Source of the DNA: Methylobacterium sp. J-048
Lineage (GTDB): Bacteria > Pseudomonadota > Alphaproteobacteria > Rhizobiales > Beijerinckiaceae
Length of the DNA: 64,000 bases
Direction: 5' to 3'
Assembly: GCF_022829515.1 (NCBI RefSeq)
Contig: NZ_JAKSYL010000287.1
Span: forward strand, 186,001 to 250,000
Positions within the stretch are counted from its first letter, which is position 1. Each line of letters begins with the position of its first letter. Of this stretch, positions 1-7,804 are shown one piece after another. The notes under the pieces were generated by a model. That model was not told the DNA's origin and did no database searches. It worked only from the letters and a program-made list of their open reading frames with translations. The position numbers and the translations under genes are program-made.

Positions 1-89
1 GCGAGCAGTGGCGCCAGGCCAAGGAGGCGGGCCATGCCGTCGCCTACTGGCAGCAGGACGATTCGGGCCGCTGGAACAAGAAGGCTTGA
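1..89 (+). CDS. holC: DNA polymerase III chi subunit, C-terminal end (5' truncated by window edge)
   Basis: Reading from position 3 gives 28 residues and a TGA at 87-89. The tail contains AGHAVAYWQQDDSGRWNKKA, which resembles the C-terminus of alphaproteobacterial HolC, where a YWQQD...GRW segment precedes a basic end. HolC is the clamp-loader accessory subunit that links the replicase to SSB. The following gene starts 2 nt after this stop, so the two are probably co-transcribed. The call rests on the short tail only; the rest of the protein lies outside the window. Confidence 0.65.
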   Translation, partial: EQWRQAKEAGHAVAYWQQDDSGRWNKKA

Positions 90-91
90 TC

Positions 92-1675
92 GTGCTCTTC
101 AACACGCGTCTCGCGCACGCCGCGCTCGCCCTCACCGTCGCGCTGGCGGCGCCGCTGCCGGTCCACGCCCAGGCGGACCCGCATCACGGCGCCCAGCCGG
201 AGGCCAAACCGGAGGCCAAAACGGCCCAGCGCGGGCCGGACGGAAAACGGCTGCCAGCGGATTCGACCACGCGACAGAGCATCAAGCTTCCGGATGGACG
301 GACGCTCGATTTCACCGCCACGGCCGGCAGCCTGCCGCTGGTCGACGAGGCCGGAAAGCTCCAGGCCGAGATCGCCTATGTCGCCTACACGATGGCCCCG
401 GAGGCCGGCCGCGAGCGGCCGGTCACCTTCGCGATCAACGGCGGCCCGGGCGCGGCTTCCGCCTATCTGAACCTCGGTGCGATCGGCCCCTGGCGGTTGC
501 CTACGGGCGGCACCAGCATCAGCCCGTCGCAACCGGTGGCGCTGACGCCCAACGACGGCACCTGGCTCGACTTCACCGACCTCGTGTTCATCGATCCCGT
601 CGGCACCGGCTACAGCCGGGCCAGCGACGGCAACGGCAAGACCTACTGGAGCATCGACAGTGACGCCTCGACGCTCGCCGCCGTCATCGCCCGCTACCTA
701 CGGGTCAACGAGCGGATGGCGAGCCCGAAATTCTTCGTCGGCGAGAGCTACGGCGGCTTCCGCGGGCCCCTGATCACCGAGAAGCTGCAGGAAGAGATCG
801 GGATCGGTCTGTCCGGGATGGTGCTGCTGTCCCCGGTGCTCGATTTCGGCTGGCTGGAGACCCCGCGGGCGAACCCGTGGGGCTACGTGCTGAAGCTGCC
901 CTCCCTGGCGGCCGGCGCCCTGGAACGGGCCGGCACGATCCCGACCCCGGCGCTGCTCGGCGAGGCCGAGGCCTACGCGGCCGGTCCGTATCTGACCGAC
1001 CTGCTCAAGGGCCCGAGCGATGCCGCCGCCGTCGCCCGGATGACCGACAGGGTCGCGCCGCTCACCGGCTTCGATCCGGCCTTCGTCCGCGCCCAGGCCG
1101 CGCGCCTCTCGACCCGCAGCATCCAGCGCGAGATCGATCGCGCGGAGGGCCGCGTCACCAGTGCCTACGACACCGGCATCACCGGCTGGGACCCGAACCC
1201 GGATTCCGCGCAGCCGAGCTTCGAGGATCCGCAACTCACCGCGCTCCAGGCGCCGCTGACCAGCGCGATGATCGATCTCTACGCGCGCACGCTGAAATGG
1301 CCGGTGCCGAACCTGCGCTACGAGCTCCTGAGCAACGCCGTGAACCGCGGATGGAGCTGGGGCTCTGGCCGGCAGGCGCCGGAAGTGCTCTCGAACCTCA
1401 AGGGCGTGCTTGCGCTGGACGGCCAGCTTCGCGTGCTGGTCGCCCACGGCTTCACCGATCTGGTGACGCCGTACTACGCCTCGAAGCTGCTGCTCGCGCA
1501 GGTCCCGGCCTACAGCGCCGGACGCCTCAGCCTCGCGGTCTATCCCGGGGGGCACATGTTCTATTCGCGCGACGATTCCCGCGCCGCGTTCAAGCGGGAT
1601 GTCCAGCGGCTCTATCAGGACGCCCTCAAGGCTCGCGACGCCGGTTCGGTGGTCCCTGCGGGCGAACGCCCCTAA
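92..1675 (+). CDS. Secreted peptidase S10 family (serine carboxypeptidase-like) protein
   Basis: The product is 527 residues from a GTG at 92. That start is preferred over an upstream in-frame ATG because it begins a clear signal peptide (hydrophobic ALALTVALAAPLPVHAQA), so the protein is probably exported to the periplasm. The serine carboxypeptidase triad is visible: nucleophile Ser about residue 219 in GESYGG, Asp about 456 in FTDLVTPY, and His about 488 in GGHMFY. An N-terminal NGGPGAAS segment matches the family's oxyanion-hole region. Family members remove C-terminal residues from peptides; the substrate here is unknown. It follows holC by 2 nt and converges on the next gene. Confidence 0.85.
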   Translation: MLFNTRLAHAALALTVALAAPLPVHAQADPHHGAQPEAKPEAKTAQRGPDGKRLPADSTTRQSIKLPDGRTLDFTATAGSLPLVDEAGKLQAEIAYVAYTMAPEAGRERPVTFAINGGPGAASAYLNLGAIGPWRLPTGGTSISPSQPVALTPNDGTWLDFTDLVFIDPVGTGYSRASDGNGKTYWSIDSDASTLAAVIARYLRVNERMASPKFFVGESYGGFRGPLITEKLQEEIGIGLSGMVLLSPVLDFGWLETPRANPWGYVLKLPSLAAGALERAGTIPTPALLGEAEAYAAGPYLTDLLKGPSDAAAVARMTDRVAPLTGFDPAFVRAQAARLSTRSIQREIDRAEGRVTSAYDTGITGWDPNPDSAQPSFEDPQLTALQAPLTSAMIDLYARTLKWPVPNLRYELLSNAVNRGWSWGSGRQAPEVLSNLKGVLALDGQLRVLVAHGFTDLVTPYYASKLLLAQVPAYSAGRLSLAVYPGGHMFYSRDDSRAAFKRDVQRLYQDALKARDAGSVVPAGERP

Positions 1676-1690
1676 GACGTGCCCTGACGG

Positions 1691-3040
1691 TCAGGCCGCG
1701 TCGTCGAACACGAGGGCTTCGGCCGGGTAGTCGATCATCATACGACGCTGGGCGTCGGTGTTCTGCCACTCACCGACCTTGATGTAGCGCTCCGCGATGT
1801 CTCGGACCTCGACCACCTTGTCGATGGACGGGATACCGCGAAAAATCTGCGGCCAGTTCGACGCGAAGTAGAACACCTGCTCGACCCGCTCGGACAGGTG
1901 GCAGATCGCCGGACCGAAGGTGCCCAGTCCGAAGACGAGATAGCGGCCGTTCACCAAAGCCGCGACATCGGCCACGAGGGACTCGCTCTGCGTCTCAACC
2001 GGCAGACCAAGGCTGCCGGCATAAGCCTCGACCTCCGCGATCACCGGGTTCAGCCGGTTCTCGAAGACCAGTTTCACCGAGCGGATCCGTCCCTCGCCGA
2101 GCAGCCGGTCGATGACCATGCGGTAGAAGGCGAAGGGCGGCTGCGGATAATGCGGATCGACCCAGGTGCTGAAGATGTCGCCCGAACGAATGTGGATCAG
2201 GAGTTGGTCGTCGGCCTTGGCCGGGAACGTCGCCGGCAGGCCGTTGAACAGCGGGCGGATCATCCCTTGGATGATGGCTCGCGAGTCCGGCGGTGCGTCG
2301 AGGCTCACCTGCCGCTGGAACTGCGTCGGATCGAAGAACAGGCCGGACAGGAAGTATCCGTCGGCAGGCAGTTCCTCATCCGGTGGCAGGAAGGTGATGC
2401 CGTCGCGGGTGAGCCGCTCCGTGAGAAAGATCACCTTGCTGCGGTCGAACTTCGGGACCGCGACATATTTTAGATTCAGCGCCTTCGCGACCGAGAGCGC
2501 GATGATGTATTGGATTAGACAATTGCCGAACGCGCCGTTCTGAAACGTCGAGACGCCGACAAGGGTACGGCTCTTCCGCCTGGGTCCGCTTCCGAGGCTA
2601 TAGGACGTGAAGGCGTTGGCCCCCGGTTTCTCGTTGAGGAGCGTCACGTCGAGGTCGAGCATCGCCCGCAAGGCGATCAGGTCGAACGCAGCCTCGTCGC
2701 ACCGGACCTGCACGGCGGCGTTGGTTTCGGAAGCCGACACGGCAACTCGTACCAACCGTGCCCAGGCGCGCTCGTCGGGTTCGATGAATGCGGCCCTAAA
2801 ACCCGCTGCGCGCTGCCGGCCCTCGATGCCGGGCTCCGACCAGGACGCACCGTCCTGCGAAAACAGGACCGCGACGTCCGCGGCGGGTGCCCCACCCTCC
2901 CCGTCCATGACGACGATCGAGTGGATCGGGAAGCGGCCGCCGAGATCGATCTCCATCCAGGTCGTATCCGCGACAGCCTGCGGCGCACGTCCGGAGGCGA
3001 GGTCGACGAAGGCGGGATTCGGGTCGTCAGCCGGGGCCAT
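1691..3040 (-). CDS. Discoidin-like domain plus glycosyltransferase-like domain protein
   Basis: The start is taken at the second of two adjacent ATGs (3040), 5 nt after a GGAG; a 30-residue Arg-rich upstream extension looks like read-in. About the first 130 residues resemble an F5/8 type C (discoidin) beta-sandwich (TTWMEIDLGGRFPIHSIVV, then AVLFSQDGASW), a fold that often binds sugars. The C-terminal half carries LIHIRSGDIF, like the HxRxGD motif of alpha-1,2-fucosyltransferase-type (GT11) enzymes, and an earlier NGAFGNCLIQY segment. There is no signal peptide. It may be a cytoplasmic enzyme decorating a surface glycan. The domain reading is from motif shape only, and the substrate cannot be assigned. 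Confidence 0.5.
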   Translation of the reverse strand: MAPADDPNPAFVDLASGRAPQAVADTTWMEIDLGGRFPIHSIVVMDGEGGAPAADVAVLFSQDGASWSEPGIEGRQRAAGFRAAFIEPDERAWARLVRVAVSASETNAAVQVRCDEAAFDLIALRAMLDLDVTLLNEKPGANAFTSYSLGSGPRRKSRTLVGVSTFQNGAFGNCLIQYIIALSVAKALNLKYVAVPKFDRSKVIFLTERLTRDGITFLPPDEELPADGYFLSGLFFDPTQFQRQVSLDAPPDSRAIIQGMIRPLFNGLPATFPAKADDQLLIHIRSGDIFSTWVDPHYPQPPFAFYRMVIDRLLGEGRIRSVKLVFENRLNPVIAEVEAYAGSLGLPVETQSESLVADVAALVNGRYLVFGLGTFGPAICHLSERVEQVFYFASNWPQIFRGIPSIDKVVEVRDIAERYIKVGEWQNTDAQRRMMIDYPAEALVFDDAA

Positions 3041-3201
3041 CATGTCTCCGGGGCGGATCGGGGCCGGCCGCGCCACGGGCGCAGCCGGACGGCGCGACCG
3101 GCGGTGCCCGCATCGGGACCGGCCCGTCAAGTCCGCCCGCGTGCCGCGGTCATGGGAACCGGGCGCGCGGCCCTTCGCCGGCCTCGACCTGGGCAGCAGC
3201 C

Positions 3202-4227
3202 TCAGCCTCTGTGCCCGATCTTCAGGAAGAGAACGTCGATGTCGCGCTGCGGGACGTAATCCTTCGCGACCATCTCGTAGGTCGTCGGCCCGGTCTTCTT
3301 GACGTTGCTGCCGCAGAACGAAACCAGGGTCGCCGGATCGCCCTTGTCCACAACGAGCCTGAATGTGCCGATCGGCCCCGCCCGGTTATCCCCGGACGCG
3401 ATGACGTGGGTCAGGTACTGCTCATAGGCCTGAAAGGCCCGGCTGCCATCGGCACTCGCCCTTCGATACAGAGCCTGGGCGACCTTCTCGAAGGCGGCAT
3501 CCGTGCAGAACCGCGCCACGTATTGGGCCTGCTGCGACGGGTCCAGGTCGGGAGAGCCGAAGGACAGGCTGGATTGGCCGCCGAGGCTCGGCGCGTAGCT
3601 CTGGCGGACCACGATCTCGCGGCCGGCCGGGAAGACCTGGCGGTGCCAGAGCTTCGATGTCAGCCTCCAGACCGGAACGTCCGCGATGGTTCCATCCTTG
3701 TGCACCTGGCGCTCCAGGATGCCGGCTTCGGCCAGGGCGCGGCGCTGGCCTTCTCCGATGCGGCGCAGGGCGACCTCCGTAGCCTCCACCGTCGGCATCA
3801 ACGGAATGTCCAAGGCCTTGAGCCGGTCGGTGATCTCAACCGGCGGCGAGCCGCTGCGCGCCAGGAAGGCGCGCTGCTCGACCTGCGATTCGACGAGCCG
3901 GCCATCGACCTCGGTCGCGACCCTGAGGAAGTTGTCACGCGCGGGATCGGGGATCGAAACGAGCGTCGCGGGATCGCCGGTAATGTCGGGCATCGGAAAC
4001 GCGACGGTGGTCTCGATATCCGCGTCGGCGAGGTTGCGGAACCGATAGTCGATCCGCACGACCTGCTCGGACAGGTACAGGTCCTCCGCCGCGAGCGCGA
4101 TCCTGTCGGTCTTCTCCAGGACCAGCTCACCGGCCGCGAGCACGGCACTGGTGTCATCGGCTCGGACAGGTAGGGATGCCACCGCCAAAGCGGCGAAAGC
4201 CAGCGACAAGGTCCGCATCGGTATCAT
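3202..4227 (-). CDS. DUF4424 family secreted protein
   Basis: The product is 341 residues from the ATG at 4227; a second ATG at 4218 (MRTLSLAFAALAV) is an equally good start. The N-terminus is a signal peptide ending near VRADD. The mature part has the DUF4424 pattern: LYLSEQVVRIDYRFRN, then TVAFPMPDI, then a C-terminal LVVDKGDPATLVSFCG and RDIDVLFLKIG. The family is periplasmic and of unknown function. It stands alone, divergent from the cobalamin riboswitch, so its promoter lies in the 4228-4437 gap. Nothing ties it to cobalamin metabolism beyond position. Confidence 0.75.
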   Translation of the reverse strand: MIPMRTLSLAFAALAVASLPVRADDTSAVLAAGELVLEKTDRIALAAEDLYLSEQVVRIDYRFRNLADADIETTVAFPMPDITGDPATLVSIPDPARDNFLRVATEVDGRLVESQVEQRAFLARSGSPPVEITDRLKALDIPLMPTVEATEVALRRIGEGQRRALAEAGILERQVHKDGTIADVPVWRLTSKLWHRQVFPAGREIVVRQSYAPSLGGQSSLSFGSPDLDPSQQAQYVARFCTDAAFEKVAQALYRRASADGSRAFQAYEQYLTHVIASGDNRAGPIGTFRLVVDKGDPATLVSFCGSNVKKTGPTTYEMVAKDYVPQRDIDVLFLKIGHRG

Positions 4228-4437
4228 GCTCAAGGTGTTCGAGAAACGACTGTTCGCCCGGCCGCTGCCGGGACGACGGTCGTGTGATCCGGACGGCATG
4301 CACCCCGTACATCGCCGGGGTGGGACGGTCCCTTCGCCGGAAGCGTCGTGCGGACGCGGCCTTACCCTCACAGCAACCGTCTCAGCCCCATTTCTGCGCC
4401 GCACCAGTCGGCGGGAAACGATTCCGCCGCGCGTCCG

Positions 4438-4466
4438 TTGTGCGAGAGCTGTCATGCGTCTACAAC
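4438..4466 (+). promoter_or_regulatory. Probable promoter of the cobalamin operon
   Basis: TTGTGC (4438-4443) and TACAAC (4461-4466) are separated by exactly 17 nt, a sigma70-like arrangement. Transcription would start near 4473, at the 5' edge of the riboswitch aptamer. Each hexamer is an imperfect match, so the call depends on spacing and context. Confidence 0.4.
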
Positions 4467-4467
4467 G

Positions 4468-4640
4468 ATCCGGTGACGGTGCCCCGGCGACGGGGTGAAA
4501 AGGGAATGCGGTGAGGGGTGCGAGCCCCGATTCCGCGGCTGCCCCCGCAACTGTGAGCGGCGAGCGTCTGCCAGGAAGCCACCGGAGCGATCCGGGAAGG
4601 CGGCAGGCGCGCCGAGCCGCGAGCCAGGAGACCTGCCGTC
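4468..4640 (+). promoter_or_regulatory. Cobalamin (AdoCbl) riboswitch
   Basis: The conserved blocks appear in canonical order: GGTGCCC-like 5' stem, GTGAAAAGGGAA (about 4495-4506), GCTGCCCCCGCAACTGT (B12 box core, about 4539-4555), GCCACCGGAGCGATCCGGGAAGG (about 4578-4600), and the closing AGCCAGGAGACCTGCC (about 4622-4637). It binds adenosylcobalamin and lowers expression of the downstream cobalt transporter and cob genes when B12 is sufficient. The cbtB ribosome site (GGAG, 4677-4680) lies about 37 nt downstream and no obvious U-run terminator is seen, so translational control is the likelier mode (inference). Confidence 0.95.
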
Positions 4641-4685
4641 ATGATGACATCCCGCATTGCCGCCGGTGGGGCGGCTGGAGACACG

Positions 4686-4871
4686 ATGATGACAACCTCG
4701 ACCCTCGCCCCCGTCGCCACCGGCACCCGCGCCGCCGAGCGCCCGGTCGCCGTCGCGCTCGCGGCCTTCCTCGGCCTCGGCCTGCTGTTCATGGCGGGCT
4801 TCTCGCCGGCGATCGCGCTGCACAACGCGGCGCACGATTTCCGGCATACCCAGAACTTCCCCTGCCACTGA
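4686..4871 (+). CDS. cbtB: Cobalt transporter subunit CbtB
   Basis: The product is 61 residues. The start is ATG 4686, 5 nt after GGAG; ATGs at 4641/4644 at the edge of the riboswitch lack a ribosome site. There is one transmembrane segment (VALAAFLGLGLLFMAGF), followed by the family signature HNAAHDFRHTQNFPCH, whose His and Cys residues are thought to bind cobalt. CbtB works with CbtA in the inner membrane to import Co2+ for corrin synthesis. It is the first gene after the B12 riboswitch and lies 16 nt before cbtA, as expected for this pair. Confidence 0.92.
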   Translation: MMTTSTLAPVATGTRAAERPVAVALAAFLGLGLLFMAGFSPAIALHNAAHDFRHTQNFPCH

Positions 4872-4887
4872 CGCCCCTGCCACAGGG

Positions 4888-5622
4888 ATGATAATCCGGC
4901 TTCTGTCGGCGGCTCTGGCCGCCGGCTTCCTCGCGGCCGTCGTCGTGACGGGCCTCGAGTTGACCCTGACCTCGCCGCTGATCGTCGCGGCCGAGCGTTA
5001 CGAGAACCACGAGACGCATCAGGCCCAGCGCGGCCTGCCGATCGTCCTGGCGCATGCCGGGCACGATCACGCCGCGCCCGATGCCGCGCCGGAATGGCAG
5101 CCCGGGGAGGGCCTGCCCCGCATGACGTTCACGGCGCTCGCGACCCTCGTCGGCGCGGTGGGTTATGCCCTGTTGCTCGGCGCCGCGATCCTCGCCTGCG
5201 GGCGGGAGCCGACCCGGCAGGTCGGCGTCGCCTTCGCGATCGCGGGTTTCGCCAGCGTCGCCCTGGCCCCGGGCCTCGGATTGCCGCCGGAACTGCCGGG
5301 CAGCGAGGCGGCGCCGCTGGCCACCCGCCAAGCCTGGTGGGTGATGACCGCCGCCGCCACCGGCATGGGCCTGTACCTGATCGCGATCCGGCGCTCGCTG
5401 ATCGCGATCCTGGGCGGGCTCGTGCTGATCATCGCGCCGCACGTGGCCGGCGCGCCGCAGGCACCGGAGGCGGCCTCCGAGCTTCCCGCGGCGCTGGCGG
5501 CGCAGTTCGCGGCAAGGTCGCTGGCGATCAGCTTCGTCTTCTGGCTCCTGATCGGCCTCGGCTTCGGCTGGGCCTGGCAGGCGTTCGCCCGGGGTACGAC
5601 GCGCGGGACGGCTCATGCCTGA
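4888..5622 (+). CDS. cbtA: Cobalt transporter subunit CbtA
   Basis: The product is 244 residues with about five to six hydrophobic segments and a His-rich loop after the first (ENHETH, then HAGHDHAAPD), the usual CbtA layout. It is the main membrane component of the CbtAB cobalt uptake system. It overlaps the next gene by 8 nt (stop 5622, next ATG 5615), so translation is probably coupled. It is controlled by the upstream B12 riboswitch. Confidence 0.9.
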   Translation: MIIRLLSAALAAGFLAAVVVTGLELTLTSPLIVAAERYENHETHQAQRGLPIVLAHAGHDHAAPDAAPEWQPGEGLPRMTFTALATLVGAVGYALLLGAAILACGREPTRQVGVAFAIAGFASVALAPGLGLPPELPGSEAAPLATRQAWWVMTAAATGMGLYLIAIRRSLIAILGGLVLIIAPHVAGAPQAPEAASELPAALAAQFAARSLAISFVFWLLIGLGFGWAWQAFARGTTRGTAHA

Positions 5623-6013
5623 GACCGTCCTCTACGTCTGCACCACCTGCCGACGCCCGGGCGACGACCCGGACGGCCCCCGGGCCGGGGCGCGCCTGCT
5701 CGACGCCCTGCGCGCGGGCAACGCTGCGCCGGATCTGCGGATTGAGGGGGTGGAGTGCCTGTCGGTGTGCAAACGGCCCTGCTCGGTGGCGGTCGCCTCC
5801 GTGAACCGCTGGACCTACGTTTACGGCGACATGGACCCGATCGAGTCCGCCGCGATTATCCTGGGCGGTCTCTCGTCCTACGCGGCGACGCAGGACGGCA
5901 TCGTGCCGTGGCGGGAACGGCCCGCCGCCTTCAAGACCGGCGTGATCGCCCGGATCCCGCCCTTTCCCGATCCCCGCCCGCTTCCGGCTGGCACCCTGGA
6001 GGCTGCGGAATGA
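5615..6013 (+). CDS. DUF1636 putative metal-binding protein
   Basis: The product is 132 residues. It has a thioredoxin-like [2Fe-2S] ferredoxin pattern: LYVCTTCRRPG near the start and GVECLSVCKRPCSVAV about residues 45-60, giving five or more Cys in CxxC/CxxxC arrangements. DUF1636 genes are regularly found beside cobW in alphaproteobacterial cobalamin operons, and here the gene overlaps both cbtA and cobW (ATGA). A role in metal or electron delivery to the corrin pathway is plausible, but no reaction is assigned to the family. Confidence 0.8.
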   Translation: MPETVLYVCTTCRRPGDDPDGPRAGARLLDALRAGNAAPDLRIEGVECLSVCKRPCSVAVASVNRWTYVYGDMDPIESAAIILGGLSSYAATQDGIVPWRERPAAFKTGVIARIPPFPDPRPLPAGTLEAAE

Positions 6014-7044
6014 CCATCGTGACCAAGATTCCCTGCACCATCGTCACCGGCTTTCTCGGTGCCGGCAAGACCACGCTGGTCCGCCACGTGATCGAGAACG
6101 CGAAGGGCCGCCGCCTGGCGATCCTGGTCAACGAATTCGGCGATGTCGGCTTCGACAAGTCGTTCCTGGCCGCCTGCGGCGTCGAGGGCTGCACCGAGGA
6201 CTCCATCGTCGAGCTCCCGAACGGCTGCATCTGCTGCACCGTGGCCGACGATTTCGTGCCGGCGCTCGAAAGCCTGCTCAGCCGCGCCGAGCCGCCGGAG
6301 CATATCCTGATCGAGACCTCCGGCCTCGCCCTGCCGAAACCCCTTGTCCAGGCGTTCCAGTGGCCGGCGATCCGCTCGCGGGTCACCGTCGACGGGGTCG
6401 TGGCCGTGGTGGACGGGCCGGCGGTGGCCGCGGGCGCCTTCGCCGAGGACCCCGAGGCGCTGGCCGCCCAGCGCGCCGCCGACACGGCAGTCGATCACGA
6501 CAATCCGCTGGAGGAGGTGTTCGAGGATCAACTCCTCTGCGCCGACCTCGTCGTGCTCAACAAGTCCGACCTGCTCGATGCCGAGACCCGGGCGCGGGTG
6601 CGCGCCGAGGTCGAGGGGCACCTGCCCCGCGCCGTGAAGGTGGTCGAGACCGCCAATGGCGCGATCGACCCGCTGGTCCTGCTCGGGCTGGGTGCGGCCG
6701 CCGAGGACGACCTCGACGCGCGTCCCTCGCATCACGGCGACGGCGAGGACCACGACCACGACGACTTCGAGACCGTCGCCCTGCCGGTCCGCCCGGCCAT
6801 CACCGCCGGCGACCTCGCGGCCCGCGTGGAGAAGGCCGCGGAAGCGCCGGGCGTCCTGCGCATCAAGGGGTTCGCCGAGGTCGAGGGCAAGGCCATGCGC
6901 CTCGTGGTGCAGGGCGTCGGCCGGCGCGTCGTCCACCATTTCGACCGTCCCTGGCGGGCGGGCGAGAGCCGTGACGGGCGCCTCGTGGTGATCGGCTTGA
7001 AGGGGTTCGATCAGGGCGCCGTCGCCGCGGCGCTCGCGGGATGA
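6010..7044 (+). CDS. cobW: CobW, GTPase metallochaperone of cobalamin synthesis
   Basis: The product is 344 residues. It carries a G3E GTPase fold with P-loop GFLGAGKTTL (about residues 13-22), the metal-binding NGCICCTV (GCxCC motif, about 72-79), ETSGLALP, and NKSD for guanine specificity. A His/Asp-rich stretch (HHGDGEDHDHDD) lies between the GTPase domain and the C-terminal CobW_C domain. CobW is thought to deliver Co2+ to the CobNST chelatase. The start overlaps the DUF1636 stop (ATGA). Confidence 0.95.
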   Translation: MTIVTKIPCTIVTGFLGAGKTTLVRHVIENAKGRRLAILVNEFGDVGFDKSFLAACGVEGCTEDSIVELPNGCICCTVADDFVPALESLLSRAEPPEHILIETSGLALPKPLVQAFQWPAIRSRVTVDGVVAVVDGPAVAAGAFAEDPEALAAQRAADTAVDHDNPLEEVFEDQLLCADLVVLNKSDLLDAETRARVRAEVEGHLPRAVKVVETANGAIDPLVLLGLGAAAEDDLDARPSHHGDGEDHDHDDFETVALPVRPAITAGDLAARVEKAAEAPGVLRIKGFAEVEGKAMRLVVQGVGRRVVHHFDRPWRAGESRDGRLVVIGLKGFDQGAVAAALAG

Positions 7045-7187
7045 TCGCCCGTCGGCATGCGCGCTGGTCTTGTTATCGCGCTGTGCTTGCAGACGATCGA
7101 TCTCGGTTTCTCCACGGCGCGCGTTAGGGAATAGCGGCGGCGCGTGGCAAAGTGACGAGTGTTGGGGCCGAGGGAGCGCCTCGAACC

Positions 7188-7793
7188 ATGCTGGATCGCA
7201 AGCCTGAACCGATGTCGGTCGACGCGTTCCTTGCCTGGGCGGAGACCCAGGCCGAGCGCTACGAACTCGTCGGCGGCGTGCCTGTCCGGATGATGGCGGG
7301 CGCACGCAACATCCACGACGACATCGTGGTGAACCTGCTGACCCTGTTGCGCACGCATCTGCGCGGCAGTGACTGCCGGCCCTTTACCGGCGATGGCAGC
7401 GTCGAGACCTTGCCAGGCCAGATCCGCCGGCCGGATGTCGGCGTCGATTGCGGTGCGCGCGATCCCAACGCCCTGATGGCAGCCGAGCCGCGGCTCGTGG
7501 CGGAAGTCCTGTCCCCAACGACCCGCGACTTCGATGCCTTCGCCAAGCTGGCGGAATACAAAACCATGGGCAGCCTCGCGCATATCCTGCTGGTCGAACC
7601 GAACGCGCCCGAGATCCGATCGTGGTCCCGCGACGACAGGGGGGCCTGGCGAGAGGCGCGCGTCACGGGCCTCGATGGAACCTTGGGGCTGTCCGCCCTT
7701 AGCTTGAACCTCCCGCTGGCCGACATCTACGACGGAGTCACCTTTCCGGCACGGCCGCGCCTCGTCGCGGACGAGCCCGGCCCGGTGGAATAG
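7188..7793 (+). CDS. Uma2 family (DUF820) putative endonuclease
   Basis: The product is about 201 residues from ATG 7188; a GTG at 7152 and an ATG at 7212 are alternatives. It has the PD-(D/E)XK-like Uma2 pattern: RYELVGGVP, RRPDVGVDCG, then LVAEVLSPTTRDFDAFAKLAEYKTMG, with candidate catalytic Glu, Asp, Glu and Lys. Uma2 proteins are numerous in cyanobacteria and common in some other bacteria; their cellular role is unsettled. It lies 143 nt after cobW and 11 nt before cobN on the same strand, so it is probably transcribed with the cob operon. It has no known cobalamin role and looks like an insertion. Confidence 0.8.
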   Translation: MLDRKPEPMSVDAFLAWAETQAERYELVGGVPVRMMAGARNIHDDIVVNLLTLLRTHLRGSDCRPFTGDGSVETLPGQIRRPDVGVDCGARDPNALMAAEPRLVAEVLSPTTRDFDAFAKLAEYKTMGSLAHILLVEPNAPEIRSWSRDDRGAWREARVTGLDGTLGLSALSLNLPLADIYDGVTFPARPRLVADEPGPVE

Positions 7794-7804
7794 GCCCGGG
7801 CGCC

